A stretch of DNA of 64,000 nucleotides from Actinostola sp. cb2023 (GCA_033675265.1 JAUJYZ010000068.1:106001-170000); one strand, 5' to 3'; positions 45,346 to 56,987 are shown, counted from the first letter of the stretch. Program-made: numbers and translations. Notes: generated by a model from the sequence alone, not told the origin.

Positions 45346-45931
45346 CGTTACTAAAGATTGCATGACTTACACTATGATTGTTATCTTTTTTAATATATTA
45401 CTGTTGCCATAGATACCTTGTTTATTTATTTAGTAAAAGCAAACATAGTCATAGTCTGAAAAATGTAACAGTCGGCGGTGTATTAATTACAGTCGGTATG
45501 ATCAGTAACAGTCGGTATACTGAATTTGAATATGTTCATACCCACTCAGTAAATCAGCGCCAAGTATTTTTGATCAGTGTAACTTCTATATCCCATTGTG
45601 TGAAGTACTATATATTATCATATGACCCGTATTTCCCCGTGCGCGCGCTCTTAATAAAACCATTGGGAAAACGTCACGTGGTAAGGGCCGGACGTGTTGA
45701 CGTACCCGGTCCGGAAAAAGCCGTCCGGCCCTGCTCGAATTGTGTCAGGATAATTTTTATGCTTTTTTTGCAGCAAAATTTATTTTTTAAATGTGAACAT
45801 ATAAGTGAACAAAAAAAAATATTTGAGATACATTTTTTGGATTTGTTCTTCTAGCGTAATTGCGTGTTTGTGTTCTTTTGAATGATGTTTAGTACCAAAA
45901 TGGCCCATATGAAATGGTCATATGATAAAAT

Positions 45932-46032
45932 GCTTATTGAATGAGTTAGGTCGGGCCAGACGGGAAAATATTTGGCTCTCGGTCATTCTGTACGGACCTC
46001 GCTGCGCTTGGTCCGTACTTCCATGACCTCGA

Positions 46033-46065
<33 letters not shown>

Positions 46066-46074
46066 TTCAATAAG
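45932..46074. repeat. Intronic hairpin MITE, CGGGAAAATATTTGGCTC arms
   Basis: Arms of about 53 bp (45932-45985 and 46023-46074) run from TTATTGAATGAGT to GAGCCAAATA, with a loop of about 38 bp that is itself partly palindromic (ACGGACC...GGTCCGT). It lies in the intron between mini-exon cluster 1 and the Cys-rich exons. Confidence 0.82.
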
Positions 46075-46320
46075 TACATAATATTTCACTAGTGAGGTTG
46101 TAAAACAATGAAAAACAAAAGCCTCACCAGTGGAATACTAATAGTACTTGCTATGCATAATTAAAACAAATGAAATTCTTCGTGGGTATGCCATAATTGT
46201 TTCTAAGGATCGAGGCTTCACCTCTCGTGGCATTCTATCTAAATAGATGCTCGACACTCTAAATACCATAAACTACTTACATGTATGTTCATTGTTTAAT
46301 CCATACTTGTCACTTTGTAG

Positions 46321-46349
46321 GCAGTTTATACTCCAAAGATGCAAACCTG
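46321..46349 (+). CDS. Linker exon GSLYSKDANL
   Basis: This 29-nt exon has a CACTTTGTAG acceptor and a GTAAGC donor, phase 1 to phase 0. It follows the mini-exon phase exactly and reads SLYSKDANL after a split Gly codon. It has no known domain. Support comes from splice sites and phase continuity. Confidence 0.55.
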
Positions 46350-46701
46350 GTAAGCAATTATGCCATTTCAATCAATCAATCAATCGTTTATTTATCCCAT
46401 GTTAATGTCAAATAGCAAAAGCTCGTTCAAAATACAAACGTGTAAAAATACAAGATGAACAATGATAAATGTATACAAAATACTATATATAATATGCTAC
46501 GTAACTAATATTTAATAACTAATAATTAATTAATAATAACTAATAATTAATTTGGCAATTAAGTCATCACCATACCATGGACTACCAAAATAATGAAATA
46601 TATCATTGTGGTATAATGCCACTCTCTAAACTAAAATCAATCAAATTAGACTATTTTGATTCATTTGATATCTGCTTGTACATGTCTCTTTTTAAATTAA
46701 G

Positions 46702-46771
46702 GATGAAGAGCATTTAAATACATGTGGAATATCAAATTGTTTCAGCTGCAGGGATGACTGTACATGTACAT
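46702..46771 (+). CDS. Cys-rich linker exon
   Basis: This 70-nt exon has an AAATTAAG acceptor and a GTAAGT donor, phase 0 to phase 1. It reads DEEHLNTCGISNCFSCRDDC then TCT. Five or six cysteines in a short span suggest a small metal-binding knuckle together with the next exon. The family was not recognised. Confidence 0.55.
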
Positions 46772-46926
46772 GTAAGTTCTATTTAATAAAATTAAAATAC
46801 AATATTTAATAAAATTAAAATACAAACTAATTAATATCTATTAGATTCTGTCCATTATAAATCACCAATTATATGAAATCTGTATTAATACCTTACTTTG
46901 ATTAATGATAATGCAATTGTATGTAG

Positions 46927-47043
46927 CCAGCTGCCTGGGATGCATGCATCGATCATATCTGGATACACTTCCAAAAGAACATATAATGGATAAGATTGAA
47001 CGTATGGGATCAGGGCCACCAAATATAACAATAACAATTGCTG
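46927..47043 (+). CDS. Linker exon with SCLGCMHRSYLDTLP
   Basis: This 117-nt exon has an ATGTAG acceptor and a GTAATG donor, phase 1 on both sides. It encodes SCLGCMHRSYLDTLPKEHIM then DKIERMGSGPPNITITIA. The CLGC pair may complete the cysteine cluster of the preceding exon. The composition is protein-like and the phase fits both neighbours. Function is unknown. Confidence 0.6.
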
Positions 47044-48060
47044 GTAATGTTTTAATAGACATATCACTGTCAATAAATTATGTACTAAATAAAAATGAGT
47101 GCATGCTGTCATGCAGGGACGTAGTGTGGACTTTTTACAATGCATGCATGCATAGAGATTTCAATACTAAGCCACTACTAAATATATAAGATTTAGAAGC
47201 ATTAAGCCTCATTTATTCATTATTTTCGATTTCAAGACTTTCAAAGTACACCCATGCATACGTGTGAGTGAGACTGATGTGAGTGCTTTAATTTACATGC
47301 AAATACATGCACGCATTGACTGTAGAATGAACAAGTATTCAAATACTGCACGAGGCAATAGCCAAGAGCAGCATAAAGAGTGCGTGTACTTGCAGATAAA
47401 ACACGAACTAGAAGTCTCTAATCCATTTAATAATATTCAAACTGAGTGCACTGCATCGAAAAAACGACATTTGATGGCATTTGATAGTAGTAATTTTGAG
47501 CTCGATCTTCGCACACATTTATGTTTTGAAAACTGGCTTCAAAAATACCTAGTACATAATTATATCATTTTCTGCACTTTGACTACTCTACCTCATTATA
47601 TTTTGAGTTTCTAACTTCCATCGAATCTCGTCTCAGAAGCTTTTCAAGTTAGTACAACTGCTTGCCTTTTGACAGTCTTTTTTTCTCTTTTTTGTTTGTT
47701 GTCAGTCTCTGTGTTTCTTGTAAGTACATGTAGTTAGCTGAGTTCTTCGGCAATAAGTTTCATTTCAAAACCTCAAAAATTCCTTCATGACTGAATAATA
47801 CTATATTTTTTTGAAATAAAACATCAATTTAAAGTTTTTAGTTTTAATATAGGATTCAAAACAAAAAAGTTTCCATTCACCATTTCAATTCAAAAAATAG
47901 TCGACCGCACTCGCGAAAATGAAGTATGGTTGGTCTGGAAATATCGCTAGATATTACCTTTCAGCATCGTGACACTCCATGAAGTTTGATTGGATTTTAT
48001 ACAGTGCACAAAGTTTGAATATTAAATAAGGACACTACACCTTTGGTTGCTATCATAATT
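47044..48060. other. Intron-like stretch, nothing assigned
   Basis: A 116-codon plus-strand frame at 47264-47614 has neither clear splice sites in a fitting phase nor a recognisable domain. The rest is AT-rich with no repeat array. Confidence 0.4.
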
Positions 48061-48116
48061 ATAATTCATACCTAGTCTACATTTATTTACTAATACACTA
48101 TTCTATTTCCTAATAG

Positions 48117-48713
48117 ATACAACTGCTGAATGTGATCAGATTGGTAAGGAGTATTATGTACTAATATTAGAGTGTCACTATCATATTCATACCAGGTCTA
48201 CATTATTGTATCATTACTAACACACTATTCTATTTAACAATTAGTCACCAAAGGCGAGGTGTATATCGGTGAATAATAACCGAGACGAAGTCGAGGTTAT
48301 TATCACTGCTATTCACTGAGCCTGAGGTGACTAATTGTTTTAGTAGAATTACACAGGTGATTATTTGAAAAAATAAAAATAAATAAGCATTTTAAAGAAA
48401 ATATATATTTTTTCATATTTCAAAGCTGGCAGCCATTTTGTCAAAATGCTGTAGGTAACTATCGAGAAATAGTCCGAAGTTCTCGACCAATCAGCGCGCT
48501 TGATTTTCTATAATCACCTGTGTAATTCTACTAATTCCTATTAGATAAAACTGCTGAATGTAATCAGATTGGTAAGGAGTATTATGTACTAATATACATG
48601 TAAGAGTGTCGCTATCATATTCGTATCAGGTCTACATTATTGTGTCATTACTAAGTACACACTATTCTATTTCCTATTTATAATAGTTACAACTGCCGAA
48701 TGTAATCAGATTG
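48117..48713 (+). CDS. Three nonapeptide mini-exons, cluster 2
   Basis: Exons at 48117-48143 (DTTAECDQI), 48545-48571 (DKTAECNQI) and 48687-48713 (VTTAECNQI) are 27 nt, phase 1, with AG acceptors and GTAAGG or GTAAGA donors. The unit between the first two is split by inserted hairpin elements at 48237-48533 that leave the acceptor in place. A decayed copy with a 16-nt core lies at 49134-49149. Confidence 0.68.
48237..48533. mobile_element. Paired hairpin elements inside a mini-exon unit
   Basis: The first, 48237-48340, begins AACAATTAGTCACC and ends GGTGACTAATTGTT. The second, 48341-48533, has the inverted ends TAGTAGAATTACACAGGTGA / TCACCTGTGTAATTCTACTA. The same pairing of an AACAATTAG hairpin next to a TAGTA-ended repeat is seen at 11.1-11.2 kb. 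They interrupt the polypyrimidine part of an intron of the array. Confidence 0.75.
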
Positions 48714-49664
48714 GTAAGAGTTAATACATCATGTACTATACATTACATACTTACACACATACATAGTACATATTTTATTTAGTACCATTGTATATAATAA
48801 TAATTACAAAGTTGATAGGAAAAATTGAACTGACATTTAGGTACAAGCCATCTACAATAACCATATATTCTAACCTAGATAGATAGCTAAACTAGTCTAG
48901 TAAGTAAATATAAGTGTTGCTCTCATATACATACCTCATATACATATACATGTACATACATTATTGTATCATTAGAGTAGATTTCGTATGACTGTGAAAA
49001 TGGTACCGTATGGCCACGCATGGTTACGGCAGGAGTTTTGAATGTTTTGATAGACAACATGGCCATGACATGGCACATACATACTCATATGAAATCTGCT
49101 CTACTAACACAGTAAATTTCCTACTACATGTAGTTACAACTGCTGACTGGTAAGGAGTATTATGTATAAAGTATATTTAATAGTCAACACTATAGGAGGA
49201 GCTCTAAAATTATTCTAACTTACAGGTTGTTTACATGAATTAAGGCTAGTTAATTGTCCCTAGCTTGTAGCCAGATACACATATATGTAACTCTTTCTGG
49301 CTTCAAGGGACAACTCGCTTATTGATATTCTCCTGAATCAGAGCTGATACTAATAATAATGATTATTTTGGAGTGAGAGACTACCTTTATAGTAGATTTT
49401 TGTTAGAGATGCCTACCAGCAAAGGTTTCCCACAAAATTTTGATTTTTGAAAATTCCCCATGAGTTTTGAAAGTTCATCATTCAAATTTCAGTTTTTTAA
49501 TTATTAAAATGAGTTTTGGAGACCTACATTATAATTACATTATAAAAGCTTATATTTATTTGTTATAATAATATTTGGTTCAATGTTTATTACGCGCATA
49601 ACAGCGATTTGCAAACATTCTGTAAAATCTAATTATCATAATTATAATTCTTTGTTTTTAGCTA

Positions 49665-50160
49665 CAGTCAACTCTCTCGTAAGCGGACACCCTCGGGAAT
49701 TGAAAAAAGTGTCCGTTAGTAGAGCTGCCCGCTTACGAGAATTATTCCCGTAAGCGGACACCAAAGAAAAATAGGGTGGATGTCCGCTTACGGGAGAGTT
49801 AATTAGCGGGTGTTAAATATATTTTAATGGGCAGACAAAAATAGCAACTGAAGATATAAAGCGAAACTATTTATTGATGTCAAATGTTGGTCATATTTTT
49901 GTTGATTTATTGCAAATTCAAGACATATTTCATTGCCGAGAGTCAATTATTATATGGGGTGTCCGCTTACGAGAGAGCGTAAACAAAAGAAAAATCCAAT
50001 TTTCATTTTCAAAAGTGTCCGCGTCCGCTTACGAGAGAGTGTCCGCTTACGGGAATGTGTAAATACAGAGTTTGACTGGGAGGTAAAACGGGGATTTGAA
50101 AAGGTGTCCGTAAGTAGAGCTGTCCGCTTACGAGAGTGTCCGTTAGCGGAGAGTTGACTG
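49665..50160. mobile_element. Pogo-like element, copy 2
   Basis: It has the same ends (CAGTCAACTCTC ... GAGAGTTGACTG) and interior motifs as 31977-32618, and is 496 bp with TA on both sides. It lacks the G-rich stretch of copy 1. It is non-autonomous and intronic. Confidence 0.85.
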
Positions 50161-50284
50161 TATTATTAAACCTGAATCTAAACCCAAGTAACATTTGTAG
50201 TATGTATGTGAAAAAACAATTGAACAAAATTAAATTTATGATGAAAATTACCCACAATGCACCTGATATATTGATATAACGATA

Positions 50285-50670
50285 TTTATTATATTTTTTG
50301 TCAAAGAATGCACGAAATATGGACAAGAACGCGCAAAATATGGGACCGTATTTTGGGCAGTTACTTCAAACTGGCTTTCCAATCATTCATGCAGAATCGT
50401 GCGATGAAAATTAACCAATCAGCGTGCGAGAATTCTACATTGGCTAGCGCACGCTCGTACAGAGATTTCCAAGTTTTCACTGTAATTTATTGTTTTTCTT
50501 TCACCAGAATAGCTAGTTTCTTTGACAAAAAATATAATAAACAACTTATTAGTCGGCTAATTAGCATCTAATACGGCTGTGAATTTTTACTCGTCATGTA
50601 TTTTGGCTCGCCTTATACCAAATGACTCGTAAAAATACACAGCTGTATTAGATGCTTAGCCGACTAATAA
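50285..50670. repeat. Two adjacent inverted-repeat elements
   Basis: Ends TTATTATATTTTTTGTCAAAG near 50287 and CTTTGACAAAAAATATAATAA near 50519-50541 bound one element. A hairpin with CTTATTAGTCGGCTAA / TTAGCCGACTAATAA arms lies at 50545-50670. Confidence 0.72.
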
Positions 50671-50829
50671 CCTCTATATATTGATTTTTACAGAATTTTT
50701 GCAAATCGCTGTATATAGTACATACAGTAATATAGTGTTATATGGTGTAAAGTCATTTATTTTAATTACTGTATTATTATATTATTATTATTATATTTTT
50801 ATTATTATATTATTATTATTTATTTGCAG

Positions 50830-50915
50830 ACACTACTAGTTGCCTATTTGAATCATCAGATACATGTAGTGATTTGTCAGAAACATATGAGACCTTACCT
50901 TCCATTATGAAAGTT
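50830..50915 (+). CDS. Exon DTTSCLFESSDTCSDLSETY
   Basis: This 86-nt exon has a TATTTGCAG acceptor and a GTAAGT donor, phase 1 to phase 0. Its first residues, DTTSC, resemble the mini-exon peptide DTTAEC, so it may be the ancestral or terminal member of that series. It continues ETLPSIMKV. It is Ser/Thr-rich and acidic. Confidence 0.65.
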
Positions 50916-51179
50916 GTAAGTACATAAATTTGTAAGTACATAAATTTGTAAAATCCAATGTCAAATTCAATCTGAAAATAAAAAAATGGTATGATATATA
51001 TTAAGTAAATAAATAATAATACAATGATATTTAAAAAATATACTGTAAAAGCGACACATGATTATCTCAAGAAAATAACTTCATTTTTGTGTTCAGTGCT
51101 CAGAGCAGCAACTCTCAAATAATTATAATTATAAACAATGTACATGTACTTACCATTCACTTCTTTCACACTTTCACAG

Positions 51180-51221
51180 ATGCAGAATATTAATGAATTC
51201 ATTGATAAAAAACATAAAGAG
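51180..51221 (+). CDS. Short exon MQNINEFIDKKHKE
   Basis: This 42-nt exon has a CTTTCACAG acceptor and a GTACAT donor, phase 0 on both sides. It fits the chain between 50915 and 51322. Confidence 0.5.
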
Positions 51222-51321
51222 GTACATGTAGGATGATGAAGGCAATGATAATTAGTACAAAGTAGTATTCAGTATACATAAACTAGGCTTTTGTTAATGC
51301 ACTGTATTGGTTTGCCATCAG

Positions 51322-51390
51322 AATTCTGACACTGCAGTGGATCCACCAAGAACAAAGCGCAAAGTAATAGATGAGACTAGCAGCAGTGAG
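51322..51390 (+). CDS. Exon with NLS-like PPRTKRKV
   Basis: This 69-nt exon has a GCCATCAG acceptor and a GTAGGA donor, phase 0 on both sides. It encodes NSDTAVDPPRTKRKVIDETS then SSE. The PPRTKRKV stretch resembles a monopartite nuclear localisation signal, fitting a nuclear protein. Confidence 0.62.
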
Positions 51391-51688
51391 GTAGGATGAT
51401 GAAGGCAATAATATTAGTATTGGGATTTTTGAACAGTGATAACATAAAAGTAAACATAAAGTATTTGACCATGAGGCAGCAACTGTTAGGGACAACAGCA
51501 TACTTGCAATAAATGTCCAGGGTGATATATTACTTCTTCCCTTCTAGCATTGATGGTTGATAAGTAAATAAGCTGGGATTTAAACGTTGACAGGACAGCA
51601 GCTTAGTTTGATTTATATGCATGATGTATCGCAATCTTTCTATGTCCATGATTTATGATTGACGTTGTTGTTTTTGTATATATTGCAG

Positions 51689-51777
51689 AGCTCTGAGATT
51701 GATCTTTTACGTATACCTACCATTAAAAAAATCAAGAACCTTGTCTTTGGCTCTTATGGTGGAAGTAGAGAAAAAAA
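51689..51777 (+). CDS. Exon SSEIDLLRIPTIKKIKNL
   Basis: This 89-nt exon has a TATTGCAG acceptor and a GTTAGT donor at the end of an A7 run, phase 0 to phase 2. It reads on as VFGSYGGSREK. The phase-2 end matches the next exon at 53177 exactly, which supports the otherwise weak donor. Confidence 0.55.
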
Positions 51778-52799
51778 GTTAGTTTACAAACCCTTACCGA
51801 TTTATGACGTGTCATACTTAATAAATCATCATTGTACATATTATTTAGGCAGTAATTCTGAAAAGCCCCATGGGGAGAATTATTAAAGTATTATTATATT
51901 ATATTATAAATCCTTTTCAAAATTTATTTTCATATTCATATTATTTGTTAATATAAGCTTAAATTATGTTTTAAAAACTCCTTTGAGAATTAACACAATA
52001 CTCAATAGCTGTAGTGAAAACTATCACATAAACAAAAGTAGCTACATTGTACCCAAAGGGGTTCTAGAAGTGTAGGTGTATGAAACGTGTGATAGAGTAC
52101 ATGCAAACACTATAAGAGCATGCAATATATAAGTTACTAAATAAATAATTATTGTTTATGTAAAAGGACCATGAGGTATCAGCTTGCTATTAATAACTTT
52201 ATATACATCATTCATTACATGCATTTCGAGCTTATTGGTGTTGAATATCATAGTGTTGTTTTCGGTTATTAACATCACATGTACGTTAACTTTACTTTTC
52301 TACTTATCTTGTATTCCTGCTCTGAGGCTAAATTGCAGTCAAGAGGTTTTTCTGACACCATTTTGAAATTAGCGATATGAGAGGGCCCTGGGGATGAGGT
52401 TGATATGTACGAAAGCCAGCGCGACTCGCTCCGACAAGCGGAGTAGAGAGACTCTCTTTCCTCCACAACTTCAACTTGTCGGAGCGGATAGAAAGTGAGT
52501 CTGGGACTGGACTAATAAAGAAGAGGATCTCAGTTTATTATTAAATTTTGGTGGCATTTGATATTTTGTTCTTTGACACTACAATAACAAGAGCTTGAAT
52601 ACAAAATATTGAGCTTGTCAACCTAAAGGTGTCCTTATTATGAGAGGCCATAAAACGTTTTTCTGGTATGTCGTCACCAACAGCTTAAGTACAGTACGTG
52701 TTATCCTATGTTTCTTTTGATGAAATTCTTAGAGTGATTCCAATAAACCTGGGCACTACTAATTTAATTAGCTGTCAGTGCTGGATTCTCGAGCATGGC
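51778..52799. other. Intron stretch, nothing assigned
   Basis: AT-rich DNA without an exon that fits the chain. A small inverted pair (CTCCGACAAG / CTTGTCGGAG) lies at 52430-52485. Confidence 0.45.
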
Positions 52800-53103
52800 T
52801 AGCGTGACATTATATTAAGATATTTGATTTATCGGAAAAATATTTGATTTGCCAAAAAAATATTAATATGTGAATGGGCATCTCATGCCCGCCAAGCCTC
52901 GTTATCATGCTAGACAAGATTTATTTGCAAAAATTCCACAAAAATATTTAGTTTCAAAAATTCATATATTATGAATTATGAGGTATTCCTCAGTTCAAGG
53001 ACAATCTTTACGAAACTTTGCAATTTTACTATTATCGATTATCGACAAATTTGATTGTAAACTCCTTTATCCGATAAATCAAATATTTCATAATGTCACG
53101 CTA
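52800..53103. mobile_element. Intronic MITE, TAGCGTGACATTAT ends
   Basis: TAGCGTGACATTATATTAAG plus ATATTTGATTTATCGG is matched in reverse at 53068-53103. It is 304 bp and non-coding. Confidence 0.8.
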
Positions 53104-53176
53104 ACGTGATACAGATCTATTCTTTTGTATGGAGCCAAAACTACTGCAAATTTATTATATTTTATAACTATTACAG

Positions 53177-53232
53177 AGGTGACAATAGTGACAATCAACT
53201 CAAGATCGGCAAAACCGATAAACCTGAAGAAG
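53177..53232 (+). CDS. Exon GDNSDNQLKIGKTDKPEE
   Basis: This 56-nt exon has an ACTATTACAG acceptor and a GTAAAC donor, phase 2 to phase 1. The chosen frame is the one demanded by both neighbours and it is open. It is a polar, acidic linker. Confidence 0.58.
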
Positions 53233-53255
53233 GTAAACTATTTCAGTAAATCAAT

Positions 53256-53437
53256 ATGCGACTTGCATGATGGCGTCATATACTACAAGTACCAGAATGC
53301 TTTGCCCATTTTCTTTTGTTAGATAATTAGCACCAATTGTCTTACTATTCTCACGAGGGAATAAAAATCTGAATAAGAAAGAAAATTCCCAAATTCTGGT
53401 ACTTGTAGTAAAACAACGTCATCATGCAAGTCGCCTA
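53256..53437. mobile_element. Intronic hairpin MITE, CGACTTGCATGATG arms
   Basis: Arms of about 45 bp (GCGACTTGCATGATG ... ACTACAAGTACCAGAAT and the reverse) surround about 90 bp. Confidence 0.8.
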
Positions 53438-53843
53438 TTCTACGTGAGCAGCGAAACTAATCTTGGGTTTCCTGTGTTGAGATGGGGTTCCTGTGGCAGA
53501 TTTTCATATTGGCTACAAATCGATCGAGATTTGTGTTAGCTTAGATGATTATCGGGGCGGTACTTATGATCACCTCGACAGAAGCCATGTGTCGCCAATT
53601 TGAAGCACAGGAAGCCCAAACATATAAGTGAACTTTAAAATATCTCATTTGCTGAAATACAATGAAGAATGAATGTTCGCAGTTACATTTTGCAACTAAT
53701 TCAACTCGCAGCACTTCACTTTCTATTAGAAACGACTAGTCAACTTAGTCTAATTATTTAGTAATTAGTGACAACTGATTACAATTACCAATGACATGAA
53801 GCAAATATAATTTGATTGTAATATGTTTTTTTTTGCTTGACAG

Positions 53844-53876
53844 AAAAGAGTGAAGACAATACCAGTGATGATGAAG
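53844..53876 (+). CDS. Acidic exon EKSEDNTSDDE, copy 1
   Basis: This 33-nt exon has a GCTTGACAG acceptor and a GTAAAG donor, phase 1 on both sides, so each copy can be included or skipped without a frame change. Identical exons lie at 54880-54912, 55915-55947 and 56955-56987. It is Ser/Asp/Glu-rich, a likely casein-kinase-type substrate stretch by composition only. Confidence 0.65.
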
Positions 53877-53987
53877 GTAAAGGTGATGACGAAGGTATTG
53901 TAATTTGTTTCCCTTCGGACTCTACTTTATACCCCTCATTCAAAACAGACTGTTGTCTATTCGTTTTTTCTATATTTCTCTCTACAG

Positions 53988-54211
53988 TCCTCTTTGTCAG
54001 ATCTATCCATAAGACTGAACATCGAATATGCGATAAAAGGCAATCATGCTATTTTTGCAATAAGATGGTAGCAAAAATAGCCCGGCATTTGGAGAATAGC
54101 CATAACACTGAAGCCGTCAAAATTCATTCTACGATGACGGCAAATACTTTATTTTACCTCACATCGACTCGGGTTTCAATTTGGACTAAAATACTACAGA
54201 ACTGTGAATAA
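53988..54211 (+). CDS. Truncated zinc-finger exon, copy 1
   Basis: After a CTCTCTACAG acceptor in phase 1 the exon encodes VLFVRSIHKTEHRICDKRQ and the finger CYFCNKMVAKIARHLENSH. It then leaves the full-length gene and runs to a stop. The stop TAA is part of GAATAAATC, so stop codon and AATAAA poly-A signal overlap. Without a donor this copy could only be a terminal exon, or be skipped. Confidence 0.55.
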
Positions 54212-54272
54212 ATCTTCTTCCTTATTTTCTACAGTGTTGTACGTACTAATATTCAAGACTGGCTTTTGATTA

Positions 54273-54544
54273 CAGCCTTTTGCAAAAATTATGTCGCGAC
54301 CAAGTATATAAGTATATCAGTATATCACTATATCACTATATACCCGTGTGAGTCCTGCATGCCCGAATGCTACCCATACACGCATTTCAAGATGGTTGAC
54401 TGTACAAGCGTGGATCGGAGAGTCATGAATACGATACAATCTACACACAAACGTTATTTTCACATTCATTTGATAGTATAAATCTTCGGGTATATACTGA
54501 TATACTGATATACTTGGACGCGACATAATTTTTGCAAACGGCTG
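54273..54544. mobile_element. MITE in duplication copy 1, CAGCC...GGCTG
   Basis: Ends CAGCCTTTTGCAAAAATTAT / ATAATTTTTGCAAACGGCTG with TA on both sides. The inner TATATCAGTATATCAC runs are inverted too. The same element is present in copies 2 (55310-55583) and 3 (56349-56620), so it inserted before the segment was amplified. Confidence 0.82.
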
Positions 54545-54879
54545 TAAACGTGATGAAAAGGAACTTGATGTATATTATCAAGCAAAATAAATTCATGTTT
54601 TATCACTCGACAGAAGCCACGTGTCGCCAATTAGAAGCACAGGAAGCCCAAACATATAAGTGAACTTTAAAATATCTCATTAAATTGCTGAAATACAATG
54701 AAGAATGAATGTTCGCAGTTACATTTTGCAACTAATTCAACTCGCAGCACTTCACTTTCTATTAGAAACGACTAGTCAACTTAGTCTAATTATTTAGTAA
54801 TTAGTGACAACTGATTACAATTGCCAATGACATGAAGCAAATATAATTTGATTGTAATATGTGTTTTTTTGCTTGACAG

Positions 54880-54912
54880 AAAAGAGTGAAGACAATACCA
54901 GTGATGATGAAG
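54880..54912 (+). CDS. Acidic exon EKSEDNTSDDE, copy 2
   Basis: Same exon as 53844-53876, with acceptor GACAG and donor GTAAAG, phase 1 on both sides. Confidence 0.62.
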
Positions 54913-55029
54913 GTAAAGGTGATGACGAAGGTATTGTAATTTGTTTCCCTACAGACTCTACTTTAACTTTATACCCCTCATTCAAAACAGACTGTTGTCT
55001 ATTCGGTTTTTCTATATTTCTCTCTACAG

Positions 55030-55244
55030 TCCTCTTTGTTAGATCTATCCATAAGACTGAACATCGAATATGCGATAAAAGGCAATCATGCTATTTTTGC
55101 AATAAGATGGTAGCAAAAATAGCCCGGCATTTGGAGAATAGCCATAACACTGAAGCCGTCAAAATTCATTCTACGATGACGGCAAATACTTTATTTTACC
55201 TCACATCGACTCGGGTTTCAATTTGGACTAAAATACTACTGTGA
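55030..55244 (+). CDS. Truncated zinc-finger exon, copy 2
   Basis: As copy 1, but a short deletion moves the end to a TGA directly before AATAAATC. The finger residues C-x2-C-x8-H-x5-H are intact. Confidence 0.52.
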
Positions 55245-55914
55245 ATAAATCTTCTTCCTTATTTTCTACAGTGTTGTACGTACTAATATTCAAGACTGGC
55301 TTTTGATTACAGCCTTTTGCAAAAATTATGTCGCGACCAAGTATATAAGTATATCAGTATATCACTATATCACTATATACCCGTGTGAGTCCTGCATGCC
55401 CGAACGCTACCCATACACGCATTTCAAGAGATGGTTGACTGTACAAGCGTGGATCGGAGAGTCATGAATACGATACAATCTACACACAAACGTTATTTTC
55501 ACATTCATTTGATAGTATAAATCTTCGGGTATATACTGATATACTGATATACTTGGACGCGACAGAATTTTTGCAAACAGCTGTAAACATGATGAAAAGG
55601 AACTTGATGTATATTATCAAGCAAAATAAATTCATGTTTTATCACTCGACAGAAGCCACGTGTCGCCAATTAGAAGCACAGGAAGCCCAAACATATAAGT
55701 GAACTTTAAAATATCTCATTTGCTGAAATACAATGAAGAATGAATGTTCGCAGTTACATTTTGCAACTAATTCAACTCGCAGCACTTCACTTTCTATTAG
55801 AAACGACTAGTCAACTTAGTCTAATTATTTAGTAATTAGTGACAACTGATTACAATTGCCAATGACATGAAGCAAATATAATTTGATTGTAATATGTTTT
55901 TTTTTGCTTGACAG

Positions 55915-55947
55915 AAAAGAGTGAAGACAATACCAGTGATGATGAAG
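55915..55947 (+). CDS. Acidic exon EKSEDNTSDDE, copy 3
   Basis: Same 33-nt, phase 1/1 exon. Confidence 0.62.
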
Positions 55948-56065
55948 GTAAAGGTGATGACGAAGGTATTGTAATTTGTTTCCCTACAGACTCTACTTTA
56001 ACTTTATACCCCTCATTCAAAACAGACTGTTGTCTATTCGTTTTTTTCTATATTTCTCTCTACAG

Positions 56066-56283
56066 TCCTCTTTGTCAGATCTATCCATAAGACTGAACAT
56101 CGAATATGCGATAAAAGGCAATTATGCTATTTTTGCAATAAGATGGTAGCAAAAATAGCCCGGCATTTGGAGAATAGCCATAACACTGAAGCCGTCAAAA
56201 TTCATTCTACGATCATGACGGCAAATACTTTATTTTACCTCACATCGACTCGGGTTTCAATTTGGACTAAAATACTACTGTGA
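56066..56283 (+). CDS. Truncated zinc-finger exon, copy 3
   Basis: The acceptor CTCTCTACAG and the finger are kept. A 3-nt insertion (ACGATCATGACGG) lies in the divergent tail, which ends at TGA before AATAAATC. Confidence 0.52.
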
Positions 56284-56954
56284 ATAAATCTTCTTCCTTA
56301 TTTTCTACAGTGTTGTACGTACTAATATTCAAGACTGGCTTTTGATTACAGCCTTATGCAAAACTTCTGTCGCGACCAAGTATATAAGTATATCAGTATA
56401 TCACTATATACACGTGTGAGTCCCGCATGCCCGAACACTACCCATACACGCATTTCAAGATGGTTGACTGTACAAGCGTGGATCGGAGTCATGAATACGA
56501 TGTACAATCTACACACAAACGTTATTTTCACATTCATTTGATAGTATAAATCTTCGGGTATATAGTGATATAGTGATACACTGATATACTTGGACGCGAC
56601 AGAATTTTTGCAAATGGCTGTAAACGTGATGAAAAGGAAGATGTATATTATCAAGCAAAATAAATTCATGTTTTATCACTCGACAGAATTTAAGCCACGT
56701 GTCGCCAATTTGAAGCACAGGAAGCCCAAACATATAAGTGAACTTTAAAATATCTCATTTGCTGAAATACAATGAAGAATGAATGTTCGCAGTTACATTT
56801 TGCAACTAATTCAACTCGCAGCACTTCACTTTCTATTAGAAACGACTAGTCAACTTAGTCTAATTATTTAGTAATTAGTGACAACTGATTACAATTGCCA
56901 ATGACATGAAGCAAATATAATTTGATTGTAATATGTGTTTTTTTTGCTTGACAG

Positions 56955-56987
56955 AAAAGAGTGAAGACAATACCAGTGATGATGAAG
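56955..56987 (+). CDS. Acidic exon EKSEDNTSDDE, copy 4
   Basis: This is the copy next to the full-length zinc-finger/recombinase exon; same splice sites and phase. Confidence 0.68.

Noticed and set aside
45376..45854. 158-codon plus-strand frame after mini-exon cluster 1
   Set aside because: It runs from intron sequence into unique DNA, lacks splice support in a fitting phase and shows no domain.
47264..47614. 116-codon plus-strand frame as an exon of the recombinase-like gene
   Set aside because: No acceptor and donor in a phase that fits 47043 and 48117; no recognisable motif.
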